From an uncultured Clostridia bacterium (GTDB lineage: Bacteria > Bacillota > Clostridia > UBA1381): a stretch of DNA of 64,000 nucleotides. Made by a program: the position numbers and the translations under genes. The notes under the pieces were generated by a model. It worked only from the letters and a program-made list of their open reading frames with translations. It had not been told where the DNA came from and did no database searches. Positions 37,647-46,017 of this stretch are shown here, in pieces (the first letter of the stretch is position 1; every line of letters begins with the position of its first letter). The stretch lies in assembly GCA_947626135.1 (NCBI GenBank), contig CANQQZ010000013.1, forward strand, positions 1 through 64,000. Direction: 5' to 3'.

Positions 37647-38240
37647 TTAATATTTCTCATTCAGCAATTCCTCGACAAAGCCGCGCTTCTGAGCCGTCTC
37701 GCCGATAAATCTCCTGATCTCCCTCACGCATTCGTGCAAATCATCGTTTATAAAAATCCTGTTATAATACGGCGCCTGGGAAAACTCCCACCGCGCATTT
37801 TTCAGCCGCTCCTTTATCTGCTCCTCCGATTCCCTTCCGCGCTCGGAAAGTCTGCGTTTAAGCTCCCACATCGACGGCGGCAGAATAAACATCATTACCG
37901 CGTCGGGATAAATCTTTTTCACCTGCATGGCTCCCTGCGGCTCTATTTCAAGCATTACATCGGTACCGTTTGCCAGACGCTCCTCTATATGCTTCCTCGG
38001 CGTACCGTAATAATGGCTGTCGTATCTTGCGTATTCAAGCATTTCGCCGTTCTTTATCATTTCCTCAAAATGCTCGTCTGTGGTATAATTATACGTGACT
38101 CCGTCCGTCTCGCCCGCCCGCTTTTCGCGGGTCGTAGACGATACCGACAGATACATGTTTTCCGTCTTCACAAGCTCCCGGCAAATCGTGCCCTTGCCGG
38201 TTCCCGAGGGACCGGACATAATATAAAGCGTGCCTCTCAT
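37647..38240 (-). CDS. gmk: Guanylate kinase
   Basis: Phosphorylates GMP and dGMP. The P-loop GPSGTGKG is at 9-16, followed by [19 protein letters not shown] and the lid-region segment ERLKNARWE. Length is 197 residues. The start overlaps the remA stop by 4 bases (ATGA). Confidence 0.96.
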   Translation of the reverse strand: MRGTLYIMSGPSGTGKGTICRELVKTENMYLSVSSTTREKRAGETDGVTYNYTTDEHFEEMIKNGEMLEYARYDSHYYGTPRKHIEERLANGTDVMLEIEPQGAMQVKKIYPDAVMMFILPPSMWELKRRLSERGRESEEQIKERLKNARWEFSQAPYYNRIFINDDLHECVREIRRFIGETAQKRGFVEELLNEKY

Positions 38241-38482
38241 TCAGTCTCCTCCTCCGTAAGCCTTCCGCTTATTGTATCCGGCTGTATAGCCGATAAAACA
38301 ACATGCTCGCTGTCCATAATCACCACGGCGCGCGTCCTTCTGCCGTATGTGGCGTTCACAAGCAGGCTCCTGTCCTCCGCCTCACGCACTATGCGCTTTA
38401 TGGGCGCCGACTCCGGACTGACGACCGCTATCACTCGGTCCGCGTTCACCATGTTCCCGAATCCTATATTAACAAGCTTCAT
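38237..38482 (-). CDS. remA: RemA family DNA-binding regulator
   Basis: Member of the RemA (DUF370) family, 81 residues. In Bacillus subtilis RemA binds DNA as a ring and activates matrix and osmoprotection genes. The family core [27 protein letters not shown] is seen in part as [20 protein letters not shown]. The yicC-remA-gmk-rpoZ order is the usual one. Confidence 0.93.
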   Translation of the reverse strand: MKLVNIGFGNMVNADRVIAVVSPESAPIKRIVREAEDRSLLVNATYGRRTRAVVIMDSEHVVLSAIQPDTISGRLTEEETE

Positions 38483-38493
38483 TGCAAATCCCC

Positions 38494-39372
38494 TTATTCT
38501 ATATTCTGTATCTGTTCGCGCAGCTTCTCGATCTCGCCCTTAAGCGTTACAACTATCTTCGCTATTTCCACATCCTGAGCCTTAGAGCCTATCGTGTTTG
38601 TTTCGCGGTTGATCTCCTGTATCAGGAAATCCAGCTTTCGCCCCGCCGGCAGTCCGCTGTCCAGAATCGCATAAAACTCTTCAAAATGACTGGAAAGTCT
38701 TACCGTTTCCTCGTTTACAGCCACCTTGTCGGCAAAAATCGCCACCTCCGTCAAAATACGGGTCTCGTCGATATCCCTGTCCTCCAGAAGCTCCTTTATC
38801 TTTGCGTAAAGCCTTTGCTTATATGCCTCTACCGTTTTCGGAGAAAGCTCGTCTACTCTGTCGGCAAGCGTCTTCATATATTCTATGCGCCCCCGCAGAT
38901 CGCGCTCGATTCTTTCACCCTCGCGCTCGCGCATGTCGCAGAACGCGTCCAGCGCGCATTTGGCGGTCCCCTTTACAAGCCTCCATATTTCCTCTTCGTC
39001 CTCATCTCTGCGCTCGGTTTTAAAAATCTCCGGATAGCGCGCGACTCCCATGACCGATATATCGTCCTTTAAAACGAATCTGTCGCGAAGCTCGTGAAGC
39101 GCCGCTATGTAATCGCGCGTGAGACCCTCGTTTAAAACTATATCCCTATCCGATTCGTCACAGCTTTCGACCGTTACGAACACGTCGATCTTGCCGCGCG
39201 TAACGCGTTCCGCCATAAGGCTTCTCAGTCTGTCCTCCAGAAATCCGTAATATCTCGGCACCTTTATGCTATAGTCGGCGTAACGGTGGTTCACCGACTT
39301 TATTTCAACCATTATTTTCTTTCCTCCGGCAATCTCCTCATATCTTCCATAGCCGGTCATGCTTTTTAACAT
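38494..39372 (-). CDS. YicC/YloC family endoribonuclease
   Basis: YicC-family protein with endoribonuclease activity in other bacteria. The start at the ATG 39372 gives [13 protein letters not shown], the standard family N-terminus, and 292 residues; the C-terminus has [20 protein letters not shown]. An in-frame ATG at 39423 would be almost at the predicted transcription start and is rejected. It is the first gene of the yicC-to-rlmN run. Confidence 0.93.
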   Translation of the reverse strand: MLKSMTGYGRYEEIAGGKKIMVEIKSVNHRYADYSIKVPRYYGFLEDRLRSLMAERVTRGKIDVFVTVESCDESDRDIVLNEGLTRDYIAALHELRDRFVLKDDISVMGVARYPEIFKTERRDEDEEEIWRLVKGTAKCALDAFCDMREREGERIERDLRGRIEYMKTLADRVDELSPKTVEAYKQRLYAKIKELLEDRDIDETRILTEVAIFADKVAVNEETVRLSSHFEEFYAILDSGLPAGRKLDFLIQEINRETNTIGSKAQDVEIAKIVVTLKGEIEKLREQIQNIE

Positions 39373-39432
39373 CGTCCCCGCTCCCGTTCCTTGTATTTTG
39401 CTCAAATGCGCATAAACGCCCATTATTTTTCT

Positions 39433-39461
39433 ATTATACCATATTTTTAATTATTTTTCAA
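39433..39461 (-). promoter_or_regulatory. Sigma-A promoter of yicC run
   Basis: TTGAAA (39456-39461), a 17-base spacer and a perfect TATAAT (39433-39438) on the minus strand. The expected transcript start near 39426 leaves a leader of about 54 bases before the yicC ATG at 39372. Confidence 0.85.
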
Positions 39462-39493
39462 GTGCTAAAGTCCGATTTTATATTTAAACAAAT

Positions 39494-39524
39494 AAAAATT
39501 TCCGGAAAATCTCCGGAAATTTTT
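39494..39524 (-). terminator. Terminator after yfmH
   Basis: AAAAATTTCCGG (39494-39505) pairs perfectly with CCGGAAATTTTT (39513-39524) across a 7-base loop. On the minus strand it ends in TTTTTATTTG. It separates the M16 pair from the yicC promoter. Confidence 0.85.
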
Positions 39525-39538
39525 GTTTGCTTAAACGC

Positions 39539-40831
39539 TTACTCCCGTTCGACGGGCTTTATAACCGAAAGGGCGCTCCTTTCGGGCACGAAATGATTTT
39601 CAAACCGTTTCTTCACATCCCCGAAGGTCACCGATTTATACGCGCGGCAGTAATCAAAATAATCCACTCCCATAAAATGCATCCTCAAAAACTCCGACGC
39701 CATATCCTCAACATCGTTTAATGAGCGTATATACGTTCCCCAAAGCACCTTTTTCACTCTGTCGTAGTCCTCCTCGCAGAGCCCCTCCGACCTTACGCGG
39801 TTAATTTCCTTTATGACCGTATCGTAAACGAGCTTCGGGTCCCCGGACTGCCCCTCGACGGACGTAAACGCGTAATCGGGCTGCATCGTGTATTCCGCCG
39901 CAAATGTAGCGTTTATAAGCCCTCCGTCGTACAGCTGCTTGTAAAGCCGCGAGCTTTTCCCGAACAGCATTTTTAAAAGTATCTGCACCTCGATTGATTT
40001 TTTCAGAAGGTCGCCGCAGTCCGTGTCCGTATCCTTAAATCCGAGCATAAACATCGGCATGGCGACGCTCATTGTCTGCTCCGCGTAATTCGACGCCGTT
40101 TCGTCGGGTTCCTCCGGATAAATGCGCCGTATCTCCTCGGTAAACGGCTCGGTCTTCTTTATTCCGGCTTCTATCACACCCGCGATTTCCTCCGGCTCCA
40201 CGTCGCCCGCGACGACCAGTGCCATATTCGAGAGATTGTAAAATGTGCCGTAGCACCGGTACAGCAGCTCGGGAGTTATGCGGCTTATGCTGTCAATAGT
40301 GCCGGCAATTTCCTTTTTTACGGGATGATTTTTGTACAGACAGTTGAGAAAATTGAAAAACACCTTCCAGCTGTCCGAATCATCGTACATTCGTATTTCC
40401 TGACCGATTATTCCCCTCTCCTTTTCCACGGTCTCGTCAGTGAAATACGGCGACTGAACATAATCCAGAAGAACAGCCAAATTTTCCTTTACGTTCTGCG
40501 TTGCCGAGAAAAGATATGCCGTCATGTTAAACGACGTGAACGCGTTGGCGTTTGCCCCCAGGCGCGAAAACTTATCGAACACATTGCTGTTATCCGGCTG
40601 ATCGAACATCTTGTGCTCCAGATAATGCGCTATTCCGTCAGGTACATGCGTTTCGTCCTTCTCGCCCGGGACTATGAAATCGGAATCGACGGAGCCGTAA
40701 TTTGTGCCGAAAATTGCGTAGCTTTTGCTGTAGCCCTTTTTGGGAATTATGAAAACGTCCAGTCCCGACGGATGCTTTCCAAAAAAGATCTCCTCTCCGA
40801 CGGCGCTGTTCTTTTTATGCTTCAGCTCCAT
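39539..40831 (-). CDS. M16 metallopeptidase, YfmH-like
   Basis: Pitrilysin/insulinase-family zinc peptidase of 430 residues. The inverted zinc motif HYLEH is at 69-73, followed by the conserved LGANANAFTSFNMTAYLFSA region (within 20 residues), and the second M16 domain lies from about 180. It resembles Bacillus YfmH, linked to processing of the EF-P modification. The inactive partner YfmF lies directly upstream (2-base gap); such pairs form heterodimers in related systems. Confidence 0.88.
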   Translation of the reverse strand: MELKHKKNSAVGEEIFFGKHPSGLDVFIIPKKGYSKSYAIFGTNYGSVDSDFIVPGEKDETHVPDGIAHYLEHKMFDQPDNSNVFDKFSRLGANANAFTSFNMTAYLFSATQNVKENLAVLLDYVQSPYFTDETVEKERGIIGQEIRMYDDSDSWKVFFNFLNCLYKNHPVKKEIAGTIDSISRITPELLYRCYGTFYNLSNMALVVAGDVEPEEIAGVIEAGIKKTEPFTEEIRRIYPEEPDETASNYAEQTMSVAMPMFMLGFKDTDTDCGDLLKKSIEVQILLKMLFGKSSRLYKQLYDGGLINATFAAEYTMQPDYAFTSVEGQSGDPKLVYDTVIKEINRVRSEGLCEEDYDRVKKVLWGTYIRSLNDVEDMASEFLRMHFMGVDYFDYCRAYKSVTFGDVKKRFENHFVPERSALSVIKPVERE

Positions 40832-40833
40832 TT

Positions 40834-42087
40834 TTATTCCCCCTCTCCCGTAAGAAAATACACCGTATCAAGCTCCGCACGCTTCGATACGCGGACAATA
40901 TCGTCAATCGTCACTGCCGAAATTTTTTCCTTACAGTAGTCTATATCATAATTTGTGCCGCTTACCCGCTGATCGGCGAGGAAATGATGCAGCTGCTCCG
41001 GACTGTCCTTTATCGCCTCGTAGGCGTTTACGAGAAAGCTTACCGCGCTCTTGTACTCGAGCTCGGAAATCTCGCCGTTTTGTATACATTCAAGCTGTGC
41101 GAGCGTCTCGTCATACGCCTTTTGGAAATTTTCAAACTCTATGCCGGCGTTTACCACGATTATCCCCTTCTGCTTTATCGTGCCGCTTGACGCGTAATAG
41201 GCGAGACTTAGCTTTTCGCGGACGTTATTAAACAGCTTTGAGTGCGCTCCCGCGCCAAACACGCTGTTCATTACCATAAGCGCGAACATGTCCTTCGACT
41301 GCGGCGCTATATCCGCGCTGAATCCAATCGAAAGCTTGCCCTGCGTCACCTCCATGCGGTCGGTAACCCGCTTAACATCGCCGGATTTTTTATGAAGAGG
41401 CGTCGCCGGAATTTTCGCCGGCTTAAACTCCGCGCCGAACGTTTTTTCCTCAATCACGGCGCGCAGCCGTTCCTCGTCGGCGCTGCCGCACACGTAGATA
41501 TCGATAACCGAGCCGACAATTGCCGATTTGTAATAATCATACAAATCCGCCGCGTCTATCGCGTCCACGCCGTCTATCGTGCCGCGGCATGAAATGGCGA
41601 AGCTTTCGCCCGCACACATTTCCTCCATGCATCTCTGCATGGCGTATACGCGCTTGTCGTTCATAACGGACGCTATACGCTCCTTCGCGTTTTTCTTCTC
41701 GATTTCAACGGTTGATTTTTTAAATCCGCCGTCCTCGGTTACCGGCTCGAACATGACCGACAAAATCAGCCTTAACAAATCCTCCGTGAGCGGCTCGCCC
41801 CCGGCGGCGTATTTGTCCTGAATCGTCTGCGCCTCAAAGCGCATAATCTGATCGTCGCCCATATTGACAACTCCGGCGTGAAGCTGCGCGCCGTAAAGAT
41901 TTTCAAGATATTTTTCGATTGCTCCGCTGTCCGGACACAGCTTGCAGCCGCGGCGCAAAACATAAGGCAGAACCGCGTTTTTTGACGCGTCCGCCTCGTT
42001 TAATTCCCTGTGGATATACACACCTATCGTAGTTGTTTTGATCTGTTCGAGCGACACGTATATCAAATTTATATTTTCCATCGGCAT
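40834..42087 (-). CDS. M16 family protein, YfmF-like
   Basis: A 417-residue M16-fold protein without an HxxEH motif, so it is probably a non-catalytic partner of the downstream YfmH-like peptidase. The M16C segments GYxxSSGTIKQKGIIVVNAG-like (here AYYASSGTIKQKGIIV) and FLADQRVSGTNYDIDYCKEK support the family. Bacillus YfmF and YfmH are associated with maturation of EF-P modified by 5-aminopentanol; efp is not in the window. It is transcribed from its own promoter overlapping the end of gpr. Confidence 0.85.
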   Translation of the reverse strand: MPMENINLIYVSLEQIKTTTIGVYIHRELNEADASKNAVLPYVLRRGCKLCPDSGAIEKYLENLYGAQLHAGVVNMGDDQIMRFEAQTIQDKYAAGGEPLTEDLLRLILSVMFEPVTEDGGFKKSTVEIEKKNAKERIASVMNDKRVYAMQRCMEEMCAGESFAISCRGTIDGVDAIDAADLYDYYKSAIVGSVIDIYVCGSADEERLRAVIEEKTFGAEFKPAKIPATPLHKKSGDVKRVTDRMEVTQGKLSIGFSADIAPQSKDMFALMVMNSVFGAGAHSKLFNNVREKLSLAYYASSGTIKQKGIIVVNAGIEFENFQKAYDETLAQLECIQNGEISELEYKSAVSFLVNAYEAIKDSPEQLHHFLADQRVSGTNYDIDYCKEKISAVTIDDIVRVSKRAELDTVYFLTGEGE

Positions 42088-42111
42088 CCCCTTCGTAAAT
42101 TTATTGTTTAT

Positions 42112-42140
42112 ATTTTACTCCATTTTTTCCCGTATGTCAA
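42112..42140 (-). promoter_or_regulatory. Sigma-A promoter of yfmF-yfmH
   Basis: A perfect TTGACA (42135-42140), 17-base spacer and TAAAAT (42112-42117) on the minus strand. The -35 overlaps the stop codon of gpr. AAGGGGATGCCG precedes the yfmF ATG. Confidence 0.85.
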
Positions 42141-43000
42141 CCTACATAATTTTCAATCTCATCAACGGTAATATCCTTATGCAGCGCTAAATTTATGCCC
42201 GTCGCGACGGCGTGAGACATTCGGTCTATAACGGTATCGATATCCTGCGTCGTTACCATGAGCGGCGATAAATCCTCCGGGATCTCCGCATTTGATATGG
42301 ACGCCGCATCAATCACCGTCGGTACTCCTATCGCTATCACCTTCGCTCCCAGGACCTCCTCGTTAATGCACTCACGGTTATTTCCGACTCCGGCGCCCGG
42401 CTGTATTCCCGTATCGGCAATCTGCACCGTGGTACTGACGCGGCGTATATCAGCCGCCGCCAAAGCGTCCACGGCGATCACGAGCTGCGGTTTGATTTTT
42501 TCGGTTATGCTTTTTATTATATCTACCGTTTCTATGCCGGTCGTTCCCAGAACTCCCGGCGCAACCGCGCAGACATTGCTGATATTATCGCTGAGCACAT
42601 CGCGCATGTATCTTTTTATATGCCGCGTCACCATAAGGTAATCCACAACCCTTGTGCCGAGCGCGTCCGGAGTTATCTTTCCGTTGCCCAAGCCCACTAC
42701 AAGAGTCAGACTGTCGGGCTGTACGTCAGCCATAGCGCGCAGCTCGCCGCATATGAGCGAGCATACGGTGTCAAACTCGCTTTTTGAATATTTCAGATCC
42801 GCAGCTTCTATCGTCACATACCTTCCTATCGCCTTGCCAAGCCGTCTGCTGCCGTTTTCGTTTATTATATTAACCCGTGTTATGGTCACGCCGTCATAAT
42901 TTTCCTCAGCCGCGCTTACGCCGTCTATTTCGGCGCTTTCACGTGCTTCGCTTCTGCACATCTCGTGCGCTTCCATCGCCAGGTCTGTTCTTATGGTCAT
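42137..43000 (-). CDS. gpr: Spore germination protease GPR
   Basis: Aspartate-type protease that degrades small acid-soluble spore proteins at germination. It begins MTIRTDLAMEAHEM at the ATG 43000, with AAAGGAGG 7 bases upstream, and contains VVGLGNGKITPDALGTRVVD and VIAVDALAAADIRRVSTTVQ as in GPR. The length of 287 residues is a little short for the family, and the N-terminal pro-segment is brief. It shows that the organism can form spores. Expression would be expected in the forespore, but no clear sigma-G promoter was found; element B ends 23 bases before the start. Confidence 0.93.
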   Translation of the reverse strand: MTIRTDLAMEAHEMCRSEARESAEIDGVSAAEENYDGVTITRVNIINENGSRRLGKAIGRYVTIEAADLKYSKSEFDTVCSLICGELRAMADVQPDSLTLVVGLGNGKITPDALGTRVVDYLMVTRHIKRYMRDVLSDNISNVCAVAPGVLGTTGIETVDIIKSITEKIKPQLVIAVDALAAADIRRVSTTVQIADTGIQPGAGVGNNRECINEEVLGAKVIAIGVPTVIDAASISNAEIPEDLSPLMVTTQDIDTVIDRMSHAVATGINLALHKDITVDEIENYVG

Positions 43001-43023
43001 GGTACGTCCTCCTTTTATTAACG

Positions 43024-43429
43024 TAAATTTATGTTTATCGCGCTTTTGCATATGGCGGCGCTCAACTAAGGCCCCCTTGTCAAAGGGGGCTGTCAGCGTA
43101 GCTGACTGGGGGATTCCATAATTACAACAAATCGCTCAAATGTGTGGTTTTCTGTAAAAATGAATCCCTCCACCGCCTGCGGCGGTCCCCCTCCCTTTGA
43201 CAAGGGAGGCTTTCGCCCGCCATATGTGATTTCTGCTCACGGTAGCGCTCTGCATCATATTCTGAGCTTTGCTCGGAATATTCTTTGCGGCGGCATGTAC
43301 GTCGCAAATATCAAAGCGAAAAAAGTTTCTGCCGGAACTTTTTTCGCCACACCGGTTAACAGCTTGCCGAAAAACGGCGGTTTTTCGGCGGAGGGGCGGC
43401 AGCCCCGACCTTAAATAAACTAAAATTTA
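43024..43429. mobile_element. MITE-like intergenic element, copy B
   Basis: 406 bases without a credible gene, bounded by terminal inverted repeats TAAATTTATGTTTATC (43024-43039) and AATAAACTAAAATTTA (43414-43429), imperfect relative to copy C. Bases 43060-43253 match 52442-52634 of copy C in inverted orientation with only about five differences. Bases 43218-43412 match copy A directly. Internal hairpins include CCCCCTTGTCAAAGGGGG, GTCAGCGTAGCTGAC, CCGCCTGCGGCGG and CCTCCCTTTGACAAGGGAGG. The right repeat supplies the stop codon of ylzJ; the left end is 23 bases before the gpr ATG. Confidence 0.8.
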
Positions 43430-43612
43430 TATGCTATCTCTCCCCAATAAATTATGGTACCGCAGGTAATCCTGCGGATTTGTGCTTATAATCCTGTCAA
43501 CTCTGCCGTCGAGCAGCTCCAGCGTCATATTGTTATACATTTTTATATGTCTTTGCCTGATTTGCGTATTGTCAAAAAACACTACGTCCGTCGGCACAAC
43601 CGAATAAATCAT
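43427..43612 (-). CDS. YlzJ-like protein
   Basis: 61-residue YlzJ-family protein of unknown function, found beside TepA in spore-forming Firmicutes. Family features are the N-terminal [12 protein letters not shown] and the ISTNPQDYL segment. The start overlaps the tepA stop (ATGA). The TAA stop coincides with the last three bases of the terminal repeat of element B. Confidence 0.8.
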   Translation of the reverse strand: MIYSVVPTDVVFFDNTQIRQRHIKMYNNMTLELLDGRVDRIISTNPQDYLRYHNLLGRDSI

Positions 43613-44313
43613 TTTTCCCTCTCCTTATCTATCATTTCATACAGCTTTTCAAGCGCGTCGTTAAGACCGCCCATTTTATCTATCAATCCGGACTGAACCG
43701 CCTTTTTTGCGAATAAAATCGTACCGACGTCGTTCGCCATATCATCGGTGCGGAGCATGAGCCGCCGAAATTCAGCCTCGGATATATTCGAGTTTGATAC
43801 GACAAATTCTATTATTCTGTCCTGCATGTTCTCAAAATACCGAAACGTCTGCATGACGCCTATAACCACGCCGCTCATCCGCATGGGGTGAACGGTCATT
43901 GTCGCCGTCGGCGCGATAAGCGAATAATCCGTCGATACAGCCAGAGGCACGCCTATGCTGTGTCCGCCGCCGAGGACAAGCGAGACCGTGGGCTTTTTCA
44001 TACCCGCTATCATTTCGGATATCGCAAGTCCCGCCTCCACATCGCCTCCGACGGTATTCAGCAGCACAAGCAGACCGTCGATGTCCGGATTTTCCTCCAC
44101 CGCCACAAGCTGCGGCAGCACATGCTCATATTTCGTAGTCTTGTTCTGCGGCGGCAGCAGCTGATGTCCCTCCACCTGCCCTATTATCGTCAGGCAATGT
44201 ATATTCCCGCGCGGATTTTTCGTCACCACCGAGCCGAAATCCTCTATGGATTTACGCTCGTCCTCACGCTTATCGGTTTCGTTTTCGCCATCCTTTTCGT
44301 TTTCGTCGCACAT
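43609..44313 (-). CDS. tepA: ClpP-fold protease, TepA family
   Basis: ClpP-class serine protease relative, 234 residues. After a charged N-terminal stretch (1-30) comes the ClpP fold with [16 protein letters not shown], the serine in GGGHSIG (S119) and a histidine in TVHPMR (H142). Bacillus TepA has been linked to degradation of spore proteins and to protein export. A GGAGG site lies 11 bases before the ATG. It is divergent from metA. Confidence 0.88.
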   Translation of the reverse strand: MCDENEKDGENETDKREDERKSIEDFGSVVTKNPRGNIHCLTIIGQVEGHQLLPPQNKTTKYEHVLPQLVAVEENPDIDGLLVLLNTVGGDVEAGLAISEMIAGMKKPTVSLVLGGGHSIGVPLAVSTDYSLIAPTATMTVHPMRMSGVVIGVMQTFRYFENMQDRIIEFVVSNSNISEAEFRRLMLRTDDMANDVGTILFAKKAVQSGLIDKMGGLNDALEKLYEMIDKEREK

Positions 44314-44386
44314 ATTTCGTGTTTCCTCCGTTTTTCACGTACTTATAATTATTATTTTGACGACCGCAAAAATTATGTATGAAATA

Positions 44387-44415
44387 TTGTAATTTAAAAA
44401 AATATATGTTATACT
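44387..44415 (+). promoter_or_regulatory. Sigma-A promoter of metA
   Basis: TTGTAA (44387-44392), a 17-base spacer and TATACT (44410-44415) on the plus strand. Only 22 bases separate the -10 from the ATG, so there is no room for a SAM riboswitch or T-box. Confidence 0.75.
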
Positions 44416-44437
44416 GTTGTTTTAAGGAGGGATAGCA

Positions 44438-45355
44438 ATGCCTATAAAAATACCGGATTCCCTTCCGGCGACAAAGCAGCTGAGAATGGAAAATATATTC
44501 GTGATGAGCGAGACAAAGGCGGCGCGTCAGGATATACGCCCGCTGAAAATAGTTATCGCCAACCTGATGCCCACAAAAATCACGACGGAAACCCAGCTTC
44601 TGAGACTTTTGTCAAACTCGCCGCTGCAAATTGAAATAGATTTTTTACAAATGGAAACGCACGAATCGAAAAACACATCCTACGCGCATCTGGACACGTT
44701 TTACAAAACCTTCGATGAGATTCGGCGCTCAAATTACGACGGTATGATCATAACCGGTGCGCCGGTGGAAAATCTCGAGTACGAGGATGTGGACTATTGG
44801 GACGAGCTGGCGGAAATAATGGAATGGTCAAAAACCCATGTGACGTCCACGCTGCACATATGCTGGGCGGCGCAGGCAGGATTATATTACCATTACGGCG
44901 TACCAAAGCATCCGCTGCCGGAAAAATGCTTCGGTGTTTACCGCCACCGCGTGAACAGACGTACAGCAAAGCTTGTGCGCGGCTTCGATAATGAGTTTTA
45001 CGCTCCACATTCGCGCCATACCGAGGTCAGAGCGGATGACATAAAAAAGGTAAAAGGACTGGAAATTCTTGCCGAATCGAAGGAGGCGGGAGTTTATATA
45101 GTATTCACAAAGGGCGGACGGCGTATTTTTGTTATGGGACACAGCGAATATGATCCGAATACGCTCAGAGATGAGTATTTCAGGGATCTGGACAAGGGCT
45201 TGAATCCGAAAATTCCCAAAAACTATTTTCCAAACGATAATCCGAATTTGAAGCCCGTTGTGCGCTGGCGGTCCCACGCGAGCCTGCTTTTTTCCAACTG
45301 GCTCAATTACTTCGTGTATCAGATAACTCCGTATGATATCGGAAAAATAAAATAA
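44438..45355 (+). CDS. metA: Homoserine O-acetyltransferase, MetA type
   Basis: Acylates homoserine in methionine synthesis. It is a 305-residue MetA with the catalytic Cys142 in [12 protein letters not shown] and the TGAPVE segment. Residue 111 is Glu, as in Bacillus cereus MetA, where it directs use of acetyl-CoA; succinyl-CoA enzymes such as E. coli have Gly there. AAGGAGG lies 7 bases before the ATG. It is the only plus-strand gene of the window, has its own promoter, and diverges from tepA. Confidence 0.96.
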   Translation: MPIKIPDSLPATKQLRMENIFVMSETKAARQDIRPLKIVIANLMPTKITTETQLLRLLSNSPLQIEIDFLQMETHESKNTSYAHLDTFYKTFDEIRRSNYDGMIITGAPVENLEYEDVDYWDELAEIMEWSKTHVTSTLHICWAAQAGLYYHYGVPKHPLPEKCFGVYRHRVNRRTAKLVRGFDNEFYAPHSRHTEVRADDIKKVKGLEILAESKEAGVYIVFTKGGRRIFVMGHSEYDPNTLRDEYFRDLDKGLNPKIPKNYFPNDNPNLKPVVRWRSHASLLFSNWLNYFVYQITPYDIGKIK

Positions 45356-45462
45356 AAATGGCTGCCGCCCCGAAGGGCGCATTGCCGAAAATTCCGCCGC
45401 GCGAAAAATCCCGTCTTTGCCGTATACAAAAGCACGGCTCATCCCGCCGGTAAAGCAGCGCC

Positions 45463-45481
45463 GCCGCGCACAAAGCGCGGC
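45463..45481 (+). other. GC-rich hairpin downstream of metA
   Basis: GCCGCGC (45463-45469) and GCGCGGC (45475-45481) form a 7-pair stem with an ACAAA loop about 105 bases after the metA stop. No T tract follows, so termination of metA is uncertain. The rest of 45356-45501 shows nothing recognisable. Confidence 0.3.
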
Positions 45482-45501
45482 TCAGACGGATTTGCGCGGA
45501 T

Positions 45502-45544
45502 AAAAAAAACGAGCGTCCATAACCTCATCCGTTATGAACACTCG
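45502..45544 (-). terminator. Terminator after tRNA-Leu
   Basis: On the minus strand a long stem closed by CGAG (45541-45544) and CTCG (45510-45513), with an inner GTTCATAAC/GTTATGGAC arm, is followed by eight T residues. It lies three bases after the CCA end of tRNA-Leu. Confidence 0.9.
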
Positions 45545-45547
45545 ATA

Positions 45548-45632
45548 TGGTGCGGATGACAGGACTTGAACCTGCACGACTCGCATCACTAGACCCTTAA
45601 TCTAGCGCGTCTGCCAATTCCGCCACATCCGC
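45548..45632 (-). tRNA. tRNA-Leu (anticodon AAG)
   Basis: Class II tRNA of 85 bases with an encoded CCA end. The acceptor stem GCGGATG/CATCCGC, the D-arm GTGGCGGAATTGGCAGACGC (20 bases) and the T-loop TTCAAGT are standard for tRNA-Leu. The anticodon stem CTAGA/TCTAG encloses the loop TTAAGGG, so bases 34-36 are AAG. A34 would need deamination to inosine by TadA, reading CUU, CUC and CUA. It has its own promoter and terminator. Confidence 0.92.
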
Positions 45633-45645
45633 AAGCACGAGTATT

Positions 45646-45673
45646 ATTATAACATAAAATTCCTGTTTGTCAA
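45646..45673 (-). promoter_or_regulatory. Promoter of tRNA-Leu
   Basis: Both hexamers are perfect: TTGACA (45668-45673) and TATAAT (45646-45651), with a 16-base spacer, on the minus strand. The -10 is 13 bases before the tRNA. Confidence 0.9.
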
Positions 45674-45712
45674 TACCTAATTTAAAAAAATTTTTGTGCC
45701 CGCGGAAAACCC

Positions 45713-45907
45713 TTATTTATCTTCCCGATTATAAATATTTGCCGATTTCGGCGAATAGCTTATAATTTCATCATACGCCTCCAGCTCCGCTTCATTCTCC
45801 GGCGCCCAAGGGATAAGCCCCGTACATTCGCGCGCGGAAATAGCGTCGTTCACGCCGAAATCAAATTGGCTGTCGGTAAAAATAACATGCTCCGGATACT
45901 TTTTCAT
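45713..45907 (-). CDS. 64-residue protein, unrecognised
   Basis: Soluble acidic 64-residue product with no membrane segment or signal peptide; it contains FDFGVNDAISARECTGL and a Tyr/Asn/Ser-rich C-terminus. I do not recognise the family. Support for a real gene is an AAGGAGG (45919-45925) 11 bases before the ATG, minus-strand orientation like its neighbours, and lack of overlap with any other gene. It lies between mgtE and the tRNA-Leu promoter. A strong hairpin stands just upstream of the ribosome site. Confidence 0.6.
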   Translation of the reverse strand: MKKYPEHVIFTDSQFDFGVNDAISARECTGLIPWAPENEAELEAYDEIISYSPKSANIYNREDK

Positions 45908-45925
45908 AGCTCCACGTTCCTCCTT

Positions 45926-45961
45926 TTCGGAACGAGCCGCCGCAGGGCTCGTTGTTCCGAA
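45926..45961 (-). promoter_or_regulatory. Strong hairpin before 64-residue gene
   Basis: TTCGGAA plus CGAGCC (45926-45938) pair with GGCTCG (45946-45951) and TTCCGAA (45955-45961), with a 3-base bulge. On the minus strand no T tract follows; instead AAAGGAGG comes next. It may be a weak terminator or 3' end of mgtE mRNA, or a leader element of the small gene. Confidence 0.4.
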
Positions 45962-46017
45962 TTTATTATGGAACGCGGGGCAAAAATATATAAGAGGTAC
46001 TTCCTGACACTTACCGC

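Noticed and set aside
43001-43060. Sigma-G promoter for gpr in the end of element B
   Set aside because: Bits such as CATAT and CATAAAT are present, but spacing and key bases do not fit the consensus.
43122-43414. Small frames on both strands of element B, similar to frames in A and C
   Set aside because: The similarity between copies reflects DNA repeat conservation. The frames lack ribosome sites and differ by frame breaks, so they are not a gene family.
44314-44380. Promoter for tepA (TTGCGG, 16 bases, TATAAG)
   Set aside because: Weak -35 and spacer; a sporulation sigma factor could be used instead, but no clear match was found.
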